A DNA stretch of 64,000 nt from Xenorhabdus bovienii (GTDB lineage: Bacteria > Pseudomonadota > Gammaproteobacteria > Enterobacterales > Enterobacteriaceae). The notes beneath the pieces were generated by a model. It was not told where the DNA came from and ran no database searches. It saw nothing but the letters and a program-made list of their open reading frames with translations. The stretch spans positions 1 through 64,000 of the forward strand of contig NZ_JANAIF010000006.1 in NCBI RefSeq assembly GCF_024721015.1, in the 5' to 3' direction. Both the position numbers and the translations under genes were made by a program. Of this stretch, positions 1-8,433 are shown in pieces. Numbering within the stretch: position 1 is the first letter of the stretch; every line of letters starts with the position of its first letter.

Positions 1-1
1 A

Positions 2-151
2 GATAGCTTATCCCAGACGGGATCTGTTAACCTAGTTCGTAGCATGATGATGAGGCTTAATGAGTTTTTGGCGAAATTGATTATACCAAATCATCATGCT
101 GTTCAGATTACCTTCACAAAACGTCAACACGCCCTAGTCAAAGAGACATGA
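2..151 (+). other. Open 3' end of an unidentified reading frame entering from the window edge
   Basis: A frame open from base 2 runs for 49 codons to a TGA at 149-151, ending in the residues RQHALVKET. I do not recognise the peptide, and it has no start codon or ribosome binding site within the window that would make it a stand-alone gene. It may be the tail of a gene or of a degraded element, or a chance open frame. The rest of the 190 bases before the first clear gene holds its leader. I see no convincing promoter or terminator there. Confidence 0.2.
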
Positions 152-189
152 ATTAATAAAAACACAAAATAAAAATTAAGGTTAATTTA

Positions 190-1359
190 ATGAATAATTC
201 CAATGCCCTACCTCATTCACAACAATTCCTTTTTAATCCTAATGAAAATTGGCTTGATTGGCGCTGGCAGCAAAAAAACGCCTTACGTGATGAGGCCGCT
301 TTACGTTCCGCCTGTGGTGGATGGAGTGAAGAAATAGCCTTACGTATCCAACAAAATTTACAGGGACAAAAAATGCAGATCCCCCCCTACTACCTCCGTC
401 AAATTTTAGCCACCAACCAATCTGACGACATCACGGCAAACCCACTCTGGCGACAAGTAGTTCCATTCTGGAGTGAAGAGGAACTGAACGGCTACGATGG
501 AGAAACAGAAAACTGGGAACTCAATGATGAGATGAAAACTCCCATCTGCCAGCATAAATATGATAATCGGGTCATATTGCGCATGGTCAATGCCTGTAAC
601 TCCTACTGCCAATTCTGCTTTGAAGCTCTGCGAACCTTGAAAGTGGATTCCGGCAAATCCAATGCAGGCCGAAGCTCTTTCCAACAATCCCTTGAATACA
701 TCAAAAATACGCCTTCAGTAGAAGAAGTGATCCTGAGCGGCGGCGATCCCTTAATGCTGACAGATAACAAGCTGGATGAATCATTGGCCGCCATCCGGGA
801 AATCCGCGATGACCTGTTAATCCGCATTCATTCCCGCGCCTTGACCTTCAACCCTTACCGCATTACAGATGCTCTGATAGAAACATTGAAAAAATACCGC
901 ATCAATGCCTTCGGTGTTCATGTCTGTCATCCATTTGAACTCAGCGAAGAATTTCAAACTGCCGTTCGTCGCATCCAAAGTGCCGTACCGATTGTTTTTT
1001 CCAACATGCCTTTCCTGCGTGGCATCAATGACAACGAAGAAACACTCCACAAGCTATTTATCGATCTGTATCGCATGGGCGTAAAACCCTACTACCTCTA
1101 CCACTTTATGCCTTTCTCACCAGGTTCTTCTGAATATAAAGCCTCGATCAACGATGCCATCGCTATCATGAGTAAACTCAAACGTCGCATTTCAAATATC
1201 GCCTTACCGGAATACGTTCTGCCGCATATGAAAGGCAAATTTACTGTTCCTCTGTTTACTCATCCGCAAGAGATGCCCTATTTTGAAACCCTCAATGGCA
1301 AACGTTATTACCGCTTTATCAACTGGCAAAACGAACAATGTGAATGGCTGGATAACTAG
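190..1359 (+). CDS. KamA-family radical SAM enzyme (lysine 2,3-aminomutase-like)
   Basis: The 389-residue protein has the aminomutase architecture. An N-terminal DWRWQ-type motif lies near residue 23, and the radical SAM cluster motif CxxxCxxC is at Cys136, Cys140 and Cys143. SGGDP is at 183-187, and a C-terminal segment corresponds to the PLP-binding region. Family members use a 4Fe-4S cluster, SAM and PLP to move the alpha-amino group of an amino acid to the beta position. The usual PGGGGK motif is degenerate (PHMKGK, residues 345-350), but a lysine remains in the PLP position (Lys350). The acidic residues that bind the lysine side chain in clostridial lysine 2,3-aminomutase are not visible, so lysine may not be the substrate. 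It is shorter than Bacillus KamA and, unlike EpmB, keeps the KamA-like N-terminus. It is the first gene of a four-gene operon. Confidence 0.8.
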   Translation: MNNSNALPHSQQFLFNPNENWLDWRWQQKNALRDEAALRSACGGWSEEIALRIQQNLQGQKMQIPPYYLRQILATNQSDDITANPLWRQVVPFWSEEELNGYDGETENWELNDEMKTPICQHKYDNRVILRMVNACNSYCQFCFEALRTLKVDSGKSNAGRSSFQQSLEYIKNTPSVEEVILSGGDPLMLTDNKLDESLAAIREIRDDLLIRIHSRALTFNPYRITDALIETLKKYRINAFGVHVCHPFELSEEFQTAVRRIQSAVPIVFSNMPFLRGINDNEETLHKLFIDLYRMGVKPYYLYHFMPFSPGSSEYKASINDAIAIMSKLKRRISNIALPEYVLPHMKGKFTVPLFTHPQEMPYFETLNGKRYYRFINWQNEQCEWLDN

Positions 1360-1425
1360 GCTTTAGCCACTTTTCTCACTGTTCTATAAAAAACGAATAA
1401 AGCTTATTTATTTTAAGGATGCCAA

Positions 1426-2799
1426 ATGAAACCAAACGCCATTTTATTTGTTGATATCGATGATGCCGAAATCACCCGATATACCTATCGGGAGCCACAC
1501 TTTGCCGCAGCAAAAGAAATGGGGCTGCTTTGCCTGACCGCAGCACTGCAAGGACGCCAGCATACAGAGCGACTTTTCGCTGATAGTGACGAAGTTTTTT
1601 ATGTAGAATCAATGACATTGGATGCCTTACGGGATCTCGTTAGCACCTTACTGGATACCTACAACCTGCGTGCTATTTTATGCCATGCAGGCCATGCATC
1701 TGCCAGTGGGCAAGTCGGCTGTATTGTTGCCGAAATATGTCAGGAAATAGAGTTACCGCACGCTTCTTCCCGTGCCATTGCCACCTGTAACAACAAATTC
1801 CTGATGCGTCAGACATTACAGCAGCATGGTGTTCGATCAATACGTCATGCACTGTGTAATAACGAAGAAGAACTGTGTTCACAAGCCAATTTGATTGGCT
1901 ATCCGTTAATCGCCAAACCACCGTTCGGGGCGTGTTCAGTCTTTATCAAAAGATGCAACAACTGGGCTGAATTACTGGCTCATTACCAAGCATTTACAGC
2001 CCATTACGCGCACTCTAACTACACCGATTTTATGGGCAACCAACAAGAATGTGTGACGCCTAAAGGTGAAAAATACGTTAGCATTCCAGGAAAAAGCCTA
2101 CTGTTGGAAGAATATATTGATGGCATAGAAGGTACGATTGAGTGCGCCATTAACCAGCACACTATATATCCAGTCTTGATCAATGAAAAATTGATTCTGA
2201 CAGAGAAAAGCAACACCGTGCTGGAAAACCTACTCATTACTCCACCTGTGTCATTTTCACCATCAGAACAGGAACAAATCAAAAACTACGCTATAGCTTG
2301 CCTGAATGCCGTTGGTTTAAACAATGCAATTGCTCACCTTGAATTTCGTATGACTTCCGAAGGCCCTGTCATTATTGAAATAAACCCACGGCTCGGAGGG
2401 CTGTTTGTCAACTCGGCTTTCCGTGATCTTGCAGGCCTGAACCCTTATCAGCTTTATCTTTCCATCCTCATACAAGATCAAGAAGTTGATTTCCAACTTA
2501 CCCAAGCTTGCAAACAAGCAGAACAAGTCACACAACATTACTCAATGGTTGTTATGTATCCAGATACAAACGGTCATTTTAAAGGCATCGAAAACCTTCA
2601 CTATCTCAAAAATCAACCATGCATACTCGAATGTGTGTCTTACACCAATGACTGCTATATCAACGCGGAAATTGAAGAGCATTATCTGATTAAGTGCTGG
2701 GCAAAAGTCGAAGGAGCATCCCATGCCCATACGTTGCACAGCAATATGCTAGAAAACGTCAAACCCATCATTATTCCAGAATCTGATCTGATTTCATGA
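1426..2799 (+). CDS. ATP-grasp carboxylate-amine ligase
   Basis: This 457-residue protein has the ATP-grasp fold of enzymes such as bacterial L-amino-acid ligases, which activate a carboxylate as an acyl phosphate and couple it to an amine. Visible features are Lys164 in YPLIAKPPFG, the adenine-contact segment LLLEEYIDG (residues 226-233), and the metal-binding end Glu306 with EINPRLGG (residues 318-325). The start at 1426 follows AAGGA with good spacing. The gene lies 66 bases after the radical SAM gene and 12 bases before the dioxygenase gene, so co-transcription is likely. I infer that it joins the product of the aminomutase or hydroxylase to another amino acid. The acceptor and donor cannot be read from the sequence. 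Confidence 0.8.
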   Translation: MKPNAILFVDIDDAEITRYTYREPHFAAAKEMGLLCLTAALQGRQHTERLFADSDEVFYVESMTLDALRDLVSTLLDTYNLRAILCHAGHASASGQVGCIVAEICQEIELPHASSRAIATCNNKFLMRQTLQQHGVRSIRHALCNNEEELCSQANLIGYPLIAKPPFGACSVFIKRCNNWAELLAHYQAFTAHYAHSNYTDFMGNQQECVTPKGEKYVSIPGKSLLLEEYIDGIEGTIECAINQHTIYPVLINEKLILTEKSNTVLENLLITPPVSFSPSEQEQIKNYAIACLNAVGLNNAIAHLEFRMTSEGPVIIEINPRLGGLFVNSAFRDLAGLNPYQLYLSILIQDQEVDFQLTQACKQAEQVTQHYSMVVMYPDTNGHFKGIENLHYLKNQPCILECVSYTNDCYINAEIEEHYLIKCWAKVEGASHAHTLHSNMLENVKPIIIPESDLIS

Positions 2800-2811
2800 G
2801 GCTGCTACACG

Positions 2812-3537
2812 ATGAACATTACGAATATCTCAGCAAATTTAATAAACGAACATTATTGCCATATTCCACATTTCAGTGAATTGATTTCCTGTGATTCAGA
2901 AGCAACTAAAACGTTTAAAGGCCATTGGGATAATCTGGTTCTAGATCAGAATTTCAAAGACTATACCCACAGGGAGAGGCGTATTCTGCGTTACCACTAT
3001 CGCCCCGGCACAGAAATCTCCTTCCAGCTCAATCAAGATACTGAATATCGATCATCAGTAACCTATGACATTGAATACAAAAAAGGTGCCAATCAACTCA
3101 GTTATGCTGAAGATACATTTATTAACGATCCGATCATGCAGCATATTCTTTCAATGGATATTGCTATTTTAGGAGATCGATTAATAAAAGGTTGCCACTA
3201 TTCGATTGATATTCATCAATTTCGTGTTAAAGCGTTTGCGGGGAAAGAAAGCCCAACGACTTCAGGTATTCATCAGGACGGGCAGGATTGGATCTTTATG
3301 CACTTTATCCAAGGCCATAATATCGCACCTGTAATTTCCGAAGTTCACGCAACCGCAGATGAAGCACCTCCTTTGCTACATACCGCGATGGAACAGTTTC
3401 TAGAAACACTCGCAATAAATGACAAACAACTTTATCATCGAGCGAGCAATGTTGGACAAATATCTCCTACAATCACGGCATTTCGGGATCTGTTGCTGGT
3501 GACTTTCCGGCAACGCCCTGAACAACAAGAGAGCTAA
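2812..3537 (+). CDS. 2OG-Fe(II) dioxygenase family protein, probable free amino-acid hydroxylase
   Basis: The 241-residue protein matches the size and layout of the small 2-oxoglutarate/Fe(II) oxygenase family that includes L-isoleucine dioxygenase (Pfam 2OG-Fe_Oxy_2). The iron-binding HxD is His154-Gln-Asp156 in GIHQDGQDW, the distal histidine is His209 in LYHRAS, and the 2-oxoglutarate-binding arginine is probably Arg225 in FRDLLLVTF. Known members hydroxylate side chains of free aliphatic amino acids. There is no signal peptide, so it is cytoplasmic. It lies 12 bases after the ATP-grasp gene and its stop is 2 bases before the start of the exporter gene. I infer that it tailors the same amino acid as the aminomutase. 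The order of reactions is unknown. Confidence 0.75.
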   Translation: MNITNISANLINEHYCHIPHFSELISCDSEATKTFKGHWDNLVLDQNFKDYTHRERRILRYHYRPGTEISFQLNQDTEYRSSVTYDIEYKKGANQLSYAEDTFINDPIMQHILSMDIAILGDRLIKGCHYSIDIHQFRVKAFAGKESPTTSGIHQDGQDWIFMHFIQGHNIAPVISEVHATADEAPPLLHTAMEQFLETLAINDKQLYHRASNVGQISPTITAFRDLLLVTFRQRPEQQES

Positions 3538-3539
3538 TA

Positions 3540-4766
3540 ATGTCAAGCCAGGAAATTAGTTTGAATTTGCGTTGGTCTGGTCTAAATGCCTTGCTGATCG
3601 TCAGTGCACGATTCGTATCTGATTTTGGCACATTCCTGAATATGGTTGCGCTATCCACCTATGTTTACCTGCTTAGTGATAGCGTCATGCACGTCAGTAT
3701 TTTTCTGGCCTGCCGTGTTGCAGGCGGGATCATCGCTAGCCTGATAGGTACTCCATTCTTCAGGCGATTTGCCGGACGCTGGCCACTGGTCTGTTTCGAT
3801 TTATTGCGGGTCATTCTGCTATCCCTGTTATTGGTGATACCAGCTTCACAGCAGTTACTGATCTTACCGATGATCGCTTTTGGCATTGGCTTAGGCAACT
3901 CGATGTTTGCCATCGGGCTGAACAGCCAACTCCCATACTGGGTACACGCTTCCCAACGCATATCAACCAACTCCTGGCTAACATCCGTCGCCGCTACAGG
4001 CGCAGTACTTGGCAGTTTGGTATCCGGTTTGTTGGTCGCCAGCAGTGGTTATGAAATAGTCTTTATCGTCAATATCATTACCTACCTGCTGGCCGCATTC
4101 TTGATTATTCCTTTGCGTTTCCTCACCCATCCTGAACAGAAAACATCACGGGAACGGGGTAACGAATGGCGTGAGTTAATCCGCGGCTTACGTGGTACTC
4201 CGATGCTGGCAGGAATGCTGTTCCTCAGTTTGGCCGACACCCTCGGCAGCGCCGCTCATAACGTGGGATTTCCTGTCATTTCTAAGTTACTTACGCCAGA
4301 TAACGCCAGTACCACAATGGGCTTACTGCTGGCGACATGGGCGGTGGGAAAATTCAGTGGAGCGCGTCTGACCAGCTACCTGCTACGCAACCGCAATTTA
4401 TTGAAGATGGAGAAACTCTTTTTTCTGGGCGTTGCGTTGATGTCGACCGGGTTTATCCTTACTTTCCAACAAACCAGCCAGCTTTGGCTACTCGTATTTG
4501 CAGTCTGGGCAGGTATCGGAGACGGAATAGCAGAAGTCAGCCTGATTTCACGGGCGCAAAGTGAACCGGAAAGTTTACGCTTGCCGATTTTCAGTTTGCT
4601 GACACTGATGCAAATGACGGGATTCGGTATAGGCATGTTGCTGGTCGCACCTTTTTACGTCTGGCTACCACCTTCTGTCGTGATCCTGATATTCCACGGT
4701 TTGCCGCTTACTGTGCTAGTTATCATCCTAATATGGATGCGACGTTTTACTACAAGTAAAGCGTAA
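3540..4766 (+). CDS. Major facilitator superfamily exporter
   Basis: The 408-residue protein is rich in hydrophobic segments consistent with about 12 membrane helices. It begins with the RFVSDFGTFLN pattern of the MFS group that includes the EntS-type and secretion-effector transporters. A basic cytoplasmic loop (PEQKTSRERGNEWRELIRG) separates the two halves near residue 205. The start follows the dioxygenase stop by two bases, so translation is probably coupled. It is the last gene of the operon, followed directly by a strong hairpin terminator. I infer that it exports the product made by the three upstream enzymes or protects the producer against it. The substrate is unknown. Confidence 0.8.
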   Translation: MSSQEISLNLRWSGLNALLIVSARFVSDFGTFLNMVALSTYVYLLSDSVMHVSIFLACRVAGGIIASLIGTPFFRRFAGRWPLVCFDLLRVILLSLLLVIPASQQLLILPMIAFGIGLGNSMFAIGLNSQLPYWVHASQRISTNSWLTSVAATGAVLGSLVSGLLVASSGYEIVFIVNIITYLLAAFLIIPLRFLTHPEQKTSRERGNEWRELIRGLRGTPMLAGMLFLSLADTLGSAAHNVGFPVISKLLTPDNASTTMGLLLATWAVGKFSGARLTSYLLRNRNLLKMEKLFFLGVALMSTGFILTFQQTSQLWLLVFAVWAGIGDGIAEVSLISRAQSEPESLRLPIFSLLTLMQMTGFGIGMLLVAPFYVWLPPSVVILIFHGLPLTVLVIILIWMRRFTTSKA

Positions 4767-4789
4767 GCCTCATTGCAGTTATCAATTTT

Positions 4790-4839
4790 AAAATCAGCAC
4801 CGAAGTATTCTATATTGCTTTTCGGTGCTGATTTTCCAG
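4790..4839 (+). terminator. Rho-independent terminator after the aminomutase operon
   Basis: A perfect 15-bp inverted repeat has arms at 4790-4804 and 4821-4835 (AAAATCAGCACCGAA and its complement). The loop is 16 bases and the stem ends in ATTTT. It lies 24 bases after the MFS stop codon and closes the operon. Confidence 0.8.
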
Positions 4840-5436
4840 AGAGCTTATCAATGACGATAGACAAACCCGCCGGCTTGCTATTTTTCGCCTACTGATTTAG
4901 GGAGGAAAGTATATCTGGCGGCGTCAGCCTAATATATAGGTTATTAAATCCGTGTAAAATCCCCAATTCCGTATAACAATGTTGCACTTATTATGTAAAT
5001 CCATCTAAATTTATAATAAAACAAAATACCTTTATAAGATGAAGATAAGTACATCCACCAAAACATAATTCTGACATAAATAGATATTGTTAAAAATTAT
5101 ATCCCAATAATGCTAAAAGCAAAATTCACGATACCACATAAGCATTTATCAAAAATATAACCCACACATCATTAATATGAATTTTTCATTTTTAAGCATC
5201 TATACCCTATAAATTTCAAGTTGCAATTAACAAAATATTCTTGGGAAATAAACTGTTTTTCATTCAAGAAGTGATCTGCATTCCATTTTTATAATCCAAT
5301 TCGAATTTGATTTGCTTAATCCTTAATCACAATCTATTTATTGTTTAACAATACAAAAACAATGCATTAACAATAACCGCAAATTAATCCAACAATATAA
5401 CAACTCAATTTCGTTTATTTAATGGGGGAACAAAGT
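4840..5436. other. AT-rich intergenic region with a half-copy of a genus repeat
   Basis: About 600 bases without a credible gene lie between the aminomutase operon and the DUF969 gene. The DNA is markedly AT-rich. At 5200-5228 it contains TATACCCTATAAATTTCAAG followed by TTGCAATT, which resembles the left end of the palindromic repeat at 30489-30608. The promoter of the downstream operon should lie here, but I cannot place it with confidence. Confidence 0.5.
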
Positions 5437-6165
5437 ATGCAGCAAGCCATCAATTTCTGGCCACTGATCGGGATTGCCGTCATTATGATCGGGTTTATCC
5501 TTCGTTTTAATCCTGTTTTGGTCGCAACGGTTGCAGGGCTAGTCACAGGGTTGGCCGCCCATATGACAGTCACCGAAATTCTGGAAAAACTCGGCTCCGG
5601 ATTTCTTAATACCTTGAATCTGTTACTGACAATTCTGTTTCCTTTGGTCATTGTTGGCCTTCTGGAAAGACATGGGTTAAAAGAACGAGCCCAGCGCTCA
5701 ATTGCCCATATCAAAACTGCCACAACCGGGCGTTTACTAATTGTCTATCTGTTCATACGAGAAACGTCTGCCGCGCTAGGGCTGACCAGTTTAGGCGGCC
5801 ATCCGCAAATGGTACGTCCATTACTGGCACCAATGGCTGAAGGGGCGGCAGAGAACCAATATGGTCATTTGCCCGATCATGTTCGCCACCGTATTCGCGC
5901 CATGTCCGCCGCAACTGATAATACTGGGCTGTTCTTCGGGGAAGATATTTTTGTCGCCTTCGGTGCCATTATTTTCATGCACAATTTCATGCTGGAATCT
6001 GGTGGTATCCAGACTGAACCTCTGCATATTGCCTTGTGGGGCATTCCTACCGCCATCTGTGCTTTCCTGATCCACTCGGTTCGGTTATATCGCCTTGATT
6101 ACCATCTTGCCCGCGAAATTACTTCCCTGAATCACATGAAATTGACTAGCAAGGAAGCAAAATAA
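5437..6165 (+). CDS. DUF969 family membrane protein, probable 5-oxoproline transporter subunit
   Basis: The protein is 242 residues from the chosen start at 5437, which has GGGGGA seven bases upstream. An ATG at 5422 overlaps that ribosome binding site and is less likely. It is an integral membrane protein with about six hydrophobic segments and the family signature FIRETSAALGLTSLGGHPQM near residue 110. DUF969 proteins are encoded next to DUF979 proteins and often next to pyroglutamyl peptidase, as here, and current annotation practice treats the pair as a 5-oxoproline transporter. The stop overlaps the next start (TAATG), indicating translational coupling. The transport role rests on family context. 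Confidence 0.8.
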   Translation: MQQAINFWPLIGIAVIMIGFILRFNPVLVATVAGLVTGLAAHMTVTEILEKLGSGFLNTLNLLLTILFPLVIVGLLERHGLKERAQRSIAHIKTATTGRLLIVYLFIRETSAALGLTSLGGHPQMVRPLLAPMAEGAAENQYGHLPDHVRHRIRAMSAATDNTGLFFGEDIFVAFGAIIFMHNFMLESGGIQTEPLHIALWGIPTAICAFLIHSVRLYRLDYHLAREITSLNHMKLTSKEAK

Positions 6166-7181
6166 TGTTTCAGTTACAGTATCTCTACTATCTGGCGGGA
6201 TTCATTCTGCTCATTGTCGCCGTGATGTCGTGGCGCGATCGAGCCAATCCTCGCCGCTTGACCACAGGCCTGTTCTGGGGGCTGTATGGCCTCATCTTCC
6301 TGATAGGAAACTGGAGCTACCAATTGATGGCTATCTGGATAAGCGACGAAGCTCAAGCCCAGAAAATCGTCCATATCAGTGTTGGTGTACTGGTGATCAT
6401 CATAGCGTTATTGGCGGGATTTGGTGGAGTACGTGTGGGAAACTACCATCAGCCTACAACGGAACAAAAACAGAAAAGTGCAGAGCGCCTCGGCAATCGG
6501 TTATTTTTGCCTGCCCTGCTCATTCCCGTTGTCACGATGGTGGGTGTCCTGCTGTTTAACCATATTCCGGGACTACAGCAAACCGTTTTCGGTGCAGGCA
6601 ATCATTCAACGTTGGTGACGTTATTTTCCATTACCTTCGGTTGTCTGGCTGGGTTAATCATCGCATTGCACATGACCAGAGAAAACATCATGCAACCGAT
6701 ACAGGAAACACGCCGTCTATTGGATTCTATCGGCTCCGTGTTCATTCTACCGCAAATTCTGGCAACCCTCGGATTACTGTTTACGGCAGCAGGCGTAGGC
6801 ACCGTCATTTCTCATTTAACTGAAAATTATCTGGCTGTCGATAATCGATTTATAGCGGTGATAGCCTATGTGCTCGGCATGGCTCTACTGACTATGATCA
6901 TGGGAAATGCTTTCGCTGCCTTTCCTATTGTGACAGCCGGAATTGGTATTCCTATTTTGATCTTGCAACATGGCGGTAATCCAGCCGTAATGGCCGCCAT
7001 CGGTATGTTCTCCGGCTATTGCGGTACGCTGATGACACCCATGGCGGCAAATTTCAATCTCGTTCCTGCCGCTCTGCTGGAATTACCTGATCGTAATGCC
7101 GTAATCAAGGCTCAGATCCCCACCGGATGCACCTTACTGATTACTAATGTGTTTTTACTCTATTTTTTGATGTTCTTATAA
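6165..7181 (+). CDS. DUF979 family membrane protein, probable 5-oxoproline transporter subunit
   Basis: The 338-residue integral membrane protein has about nine hydrophobic segments. The conserved stretch [20 protein letters not shown] near residue 245 and [19 protein letters not shown] near residue 285 resemble ion-coupled transporter re-entrant loops. It starts at the ATG overlapping the stop of the DUF969 gene, and pcp follows after 20 bases, so the three genes form one operon. The pair is taken to import or move 5-oxoproline (pyroglutamate). The family assignment is strong, while the substrate is inferred from the pcp neighbour and from known genomic associations. Confidence 0.8.
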   Translation: MFQLQYLYYLAGFILLIVAVMSWRDRANPRRLTTGLFWGLYGLIFLIGNWSYQLMAIWISDEAQAQKIVHISVGVLVIIIALLAGFGGVRVGNYHQPTTEQKQKSAERLGNRLFLPALLIPVVTMVGVLLFNHIPGLQQTVFGAGNHSTLVTLFSITFGCLAGLIIALHMTRENIMQPIQETRRLLDSIGSVFILPQILATLGLLFTAAGVGTVISHLTENYLAVDNRFIAVIAYVLGMALLTMIMGNAFAAFPIVTAGIGIPILILQHGGNPAVMAAIGMFSGYCGTLMTPMAANFNLVPAALLELPDRNAVIKAQIPTGCTLLITNVFLLYFLMFL

Positions 7182-7201
7182 AACAACAATACGGAACGAT
7201 T

Positions 7202-7849
7202 ATGAAAACTATTTTAGTCACTACTTTTGATCCTTTCGGTGGTGAAGCTATCAATCCATCGTGGGAAGCCATCAAACCATTACAAGGTAGCCAAGTTTCT
7301 GGTGCAAATATTGAAATTTGCCAGCTTCCCTGCATTTTTGATACTTCTTTAGAACACCTTTATGCAGCCATTGATAAGTACCAGCCTGAACTGGTGATTT
7401 CTGTCGGGCAGGCTGGCGGTAGGACGAATATCACCGTAGAGCGTGTCGCCATTAATATCAACGATGCCAGAATTCCTGATAATGCCGGCAATCAGCCGAT
7501 TGATACCCCCGTTATTGTTGATGGCCCTGCCGCCTATTTTTCTCGCCTGCCTATTAAGACAATGGTGAATGCATTAAATACAGCAGGTATTCCGGCGTCA
7601 GTTTCCCAAACTGCCGGAACCTTTGTGTGTAATCATGTTATGTATGGCTTATTACATTATCTGGCTCAGAATACCCCCTCTGTGCGCGGGGGGTTTATTC
7701 ACGTTCCTTATTTGCCAGAACAGGCGGCAAAATATGCCAATCAGCCAAGTATGACGCTGGAATTGATGACGTTGGCGTTGAAAACAGCCATTGAAACAGC
7801 CTGGAAAAATACATCAGATATTGCTGTTACAGGTGGGGCTACGCACTAA
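7202..7849 (+). CDS. pcp: Pyrrolidone-carboxylate peptidase (pyroglutamyl peptidase I)
   Basis: The 215-residue protein is the usual length for this cytoplasmic C15 cysteine peptidase, which removes N-terminal pyroglutamate from peptides. It begins with [18 protein letters not shown]. The catalytic glutamate lies in the [19 protein letters not shown] region, the nucleophile cysteine in [15 protein letters not shown], and the catalytic histidine in [11 protein letters not shown]. It follows the DUF979 gene by 20 bases with the ribosome binding site ACGGA. Its product, 5-oxoproline, is the proposed substrate of the two preceding membrane proteins, so the operon makes functional sense as a pyroglutamate-handling unit. 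Confidence 0.95.
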   Translation: MKTILVTTFDPFGGEAINPSWEAIKPLQGSQVSGANIEICQLPCIFDTSLEHLYAAIDKYQPELVISVGQAGGRTNITVERVAININDARIPDNAGNQPIDTPVIVDGPAAYFSRLPIKTMVNALNTAGIPASVSQTAGTFVCNHVMYGLLHYLAQNTPSVRGGFIHVPYLPEQAAKYANQPSMTLELMTLALKTAIETAWKNTSDIAVTGGATH

Positions 7850-7883
7850 AAAAAGATAGGTAGACGCGAGGCGATAAAAATAA

Positions 7884-7909
7884 ATTAGCCACTGAGTACA
7901 GTGGCTAAT
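7884..7909. terminator. Hairpin between convergent pcp and pgpA
   Basis: An 11-bp perfect stem, ATTAGCCACTG with its complement, has a 4-base loop. On the minus strand it is followed by a T-rich tract (TTATTTTTATC), so it can end the pgpA transcript. It also sits just after pcp. Confidence 0.65.
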
Positions 7910-7941
7910 CGGTCATTTATCTCAACGATAAAAGCGAGAAT

Positions 7942-8433
7942 TTAGAAAGGCAATAATGGGCAGAAATTCAGCAACCAAATAACAATAACTGCGAAAATTG
8001 CCGCAATAATGTCATCCAGCATGATGCCGATTCCACCTTTTACGTAGCGGTCGAACCAGCGAATCGGCCACGGTTTCCACATATCGAAGATACGGAACAC
8101 CACAAAAGCCACCAAAACCCACTGCCAGTTGAGGACGGGAATTGCCATCAATGTGATCCATATGCCGATGAATTCATCCCAGACCACACAACCCGGATCT
8201 TCCACCTGCATGGCATCGGCCGCTTTCTGACAAATCACGCAGCCAATCACCGTTCCCAGCAGAATAACCAACCAAATGCCCCATTCAGGTAACTGCACTA
8301 ACAACAACCAGAACGGAATTGCCGCCAATGAGCCCATCGTACCCGGCATAATCGGCGATAAGCCACTACCGAAACCCGTAGCCAGCAAATGCCACGGATT
8401 ACGCATCCTTAAGCGACGTTTTGCATCATCCAT
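7942..8433 (-). CDS. pgpA: Phosphatidylglycerophosphatase A
   Basis: This inner-membrane lipid phosphatase converts phosphatidylglycerophosphate to phosphatidylglycerol. The sequence aligns with E. coli PgpA through [35 protein letters not shown] and [13 protein letters not shown], and ends in hydrophobic helices. I chose the ATG at 8433 (163 residues) because GGAGG lies six bases upstream. An in-frame ATG at 8454 would extend it by seven residues. The gene overlaps the 3' end of thiL by 8 bases, which suggests coupled translation. It is the last gene of the nrdR-rib-nusB-thiL series, as in E. coli, but yajO and dxs do not follow here. Confidence 0.92.
   Translation of the reverse strand: MDDAKRRLRMRNPWHLLATGFGSGLSPIMPGTMGSLAAIPFWLLLVQLPEWGIWLVILLGTVIGCVICQKAADAMQVEDPGCVVWDEFIGIWITLMAIPVLNWQWVLVAFVVFRIFDMWKPWPIRWFDRYVKGGIGIMLDDIIAAIFAVIVIWLLNFCPLLPF

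Noticed and set aside
190..1359. First gene as EpmB (EF-P beta-lysylation protein)
   Set aside because: It has the longer KamA-type N-terminus (DWRWQ region) and is linked to a ligase, an oxygenase and an exporter rather than to efp. The C-terminal residues also differ from EpmB.
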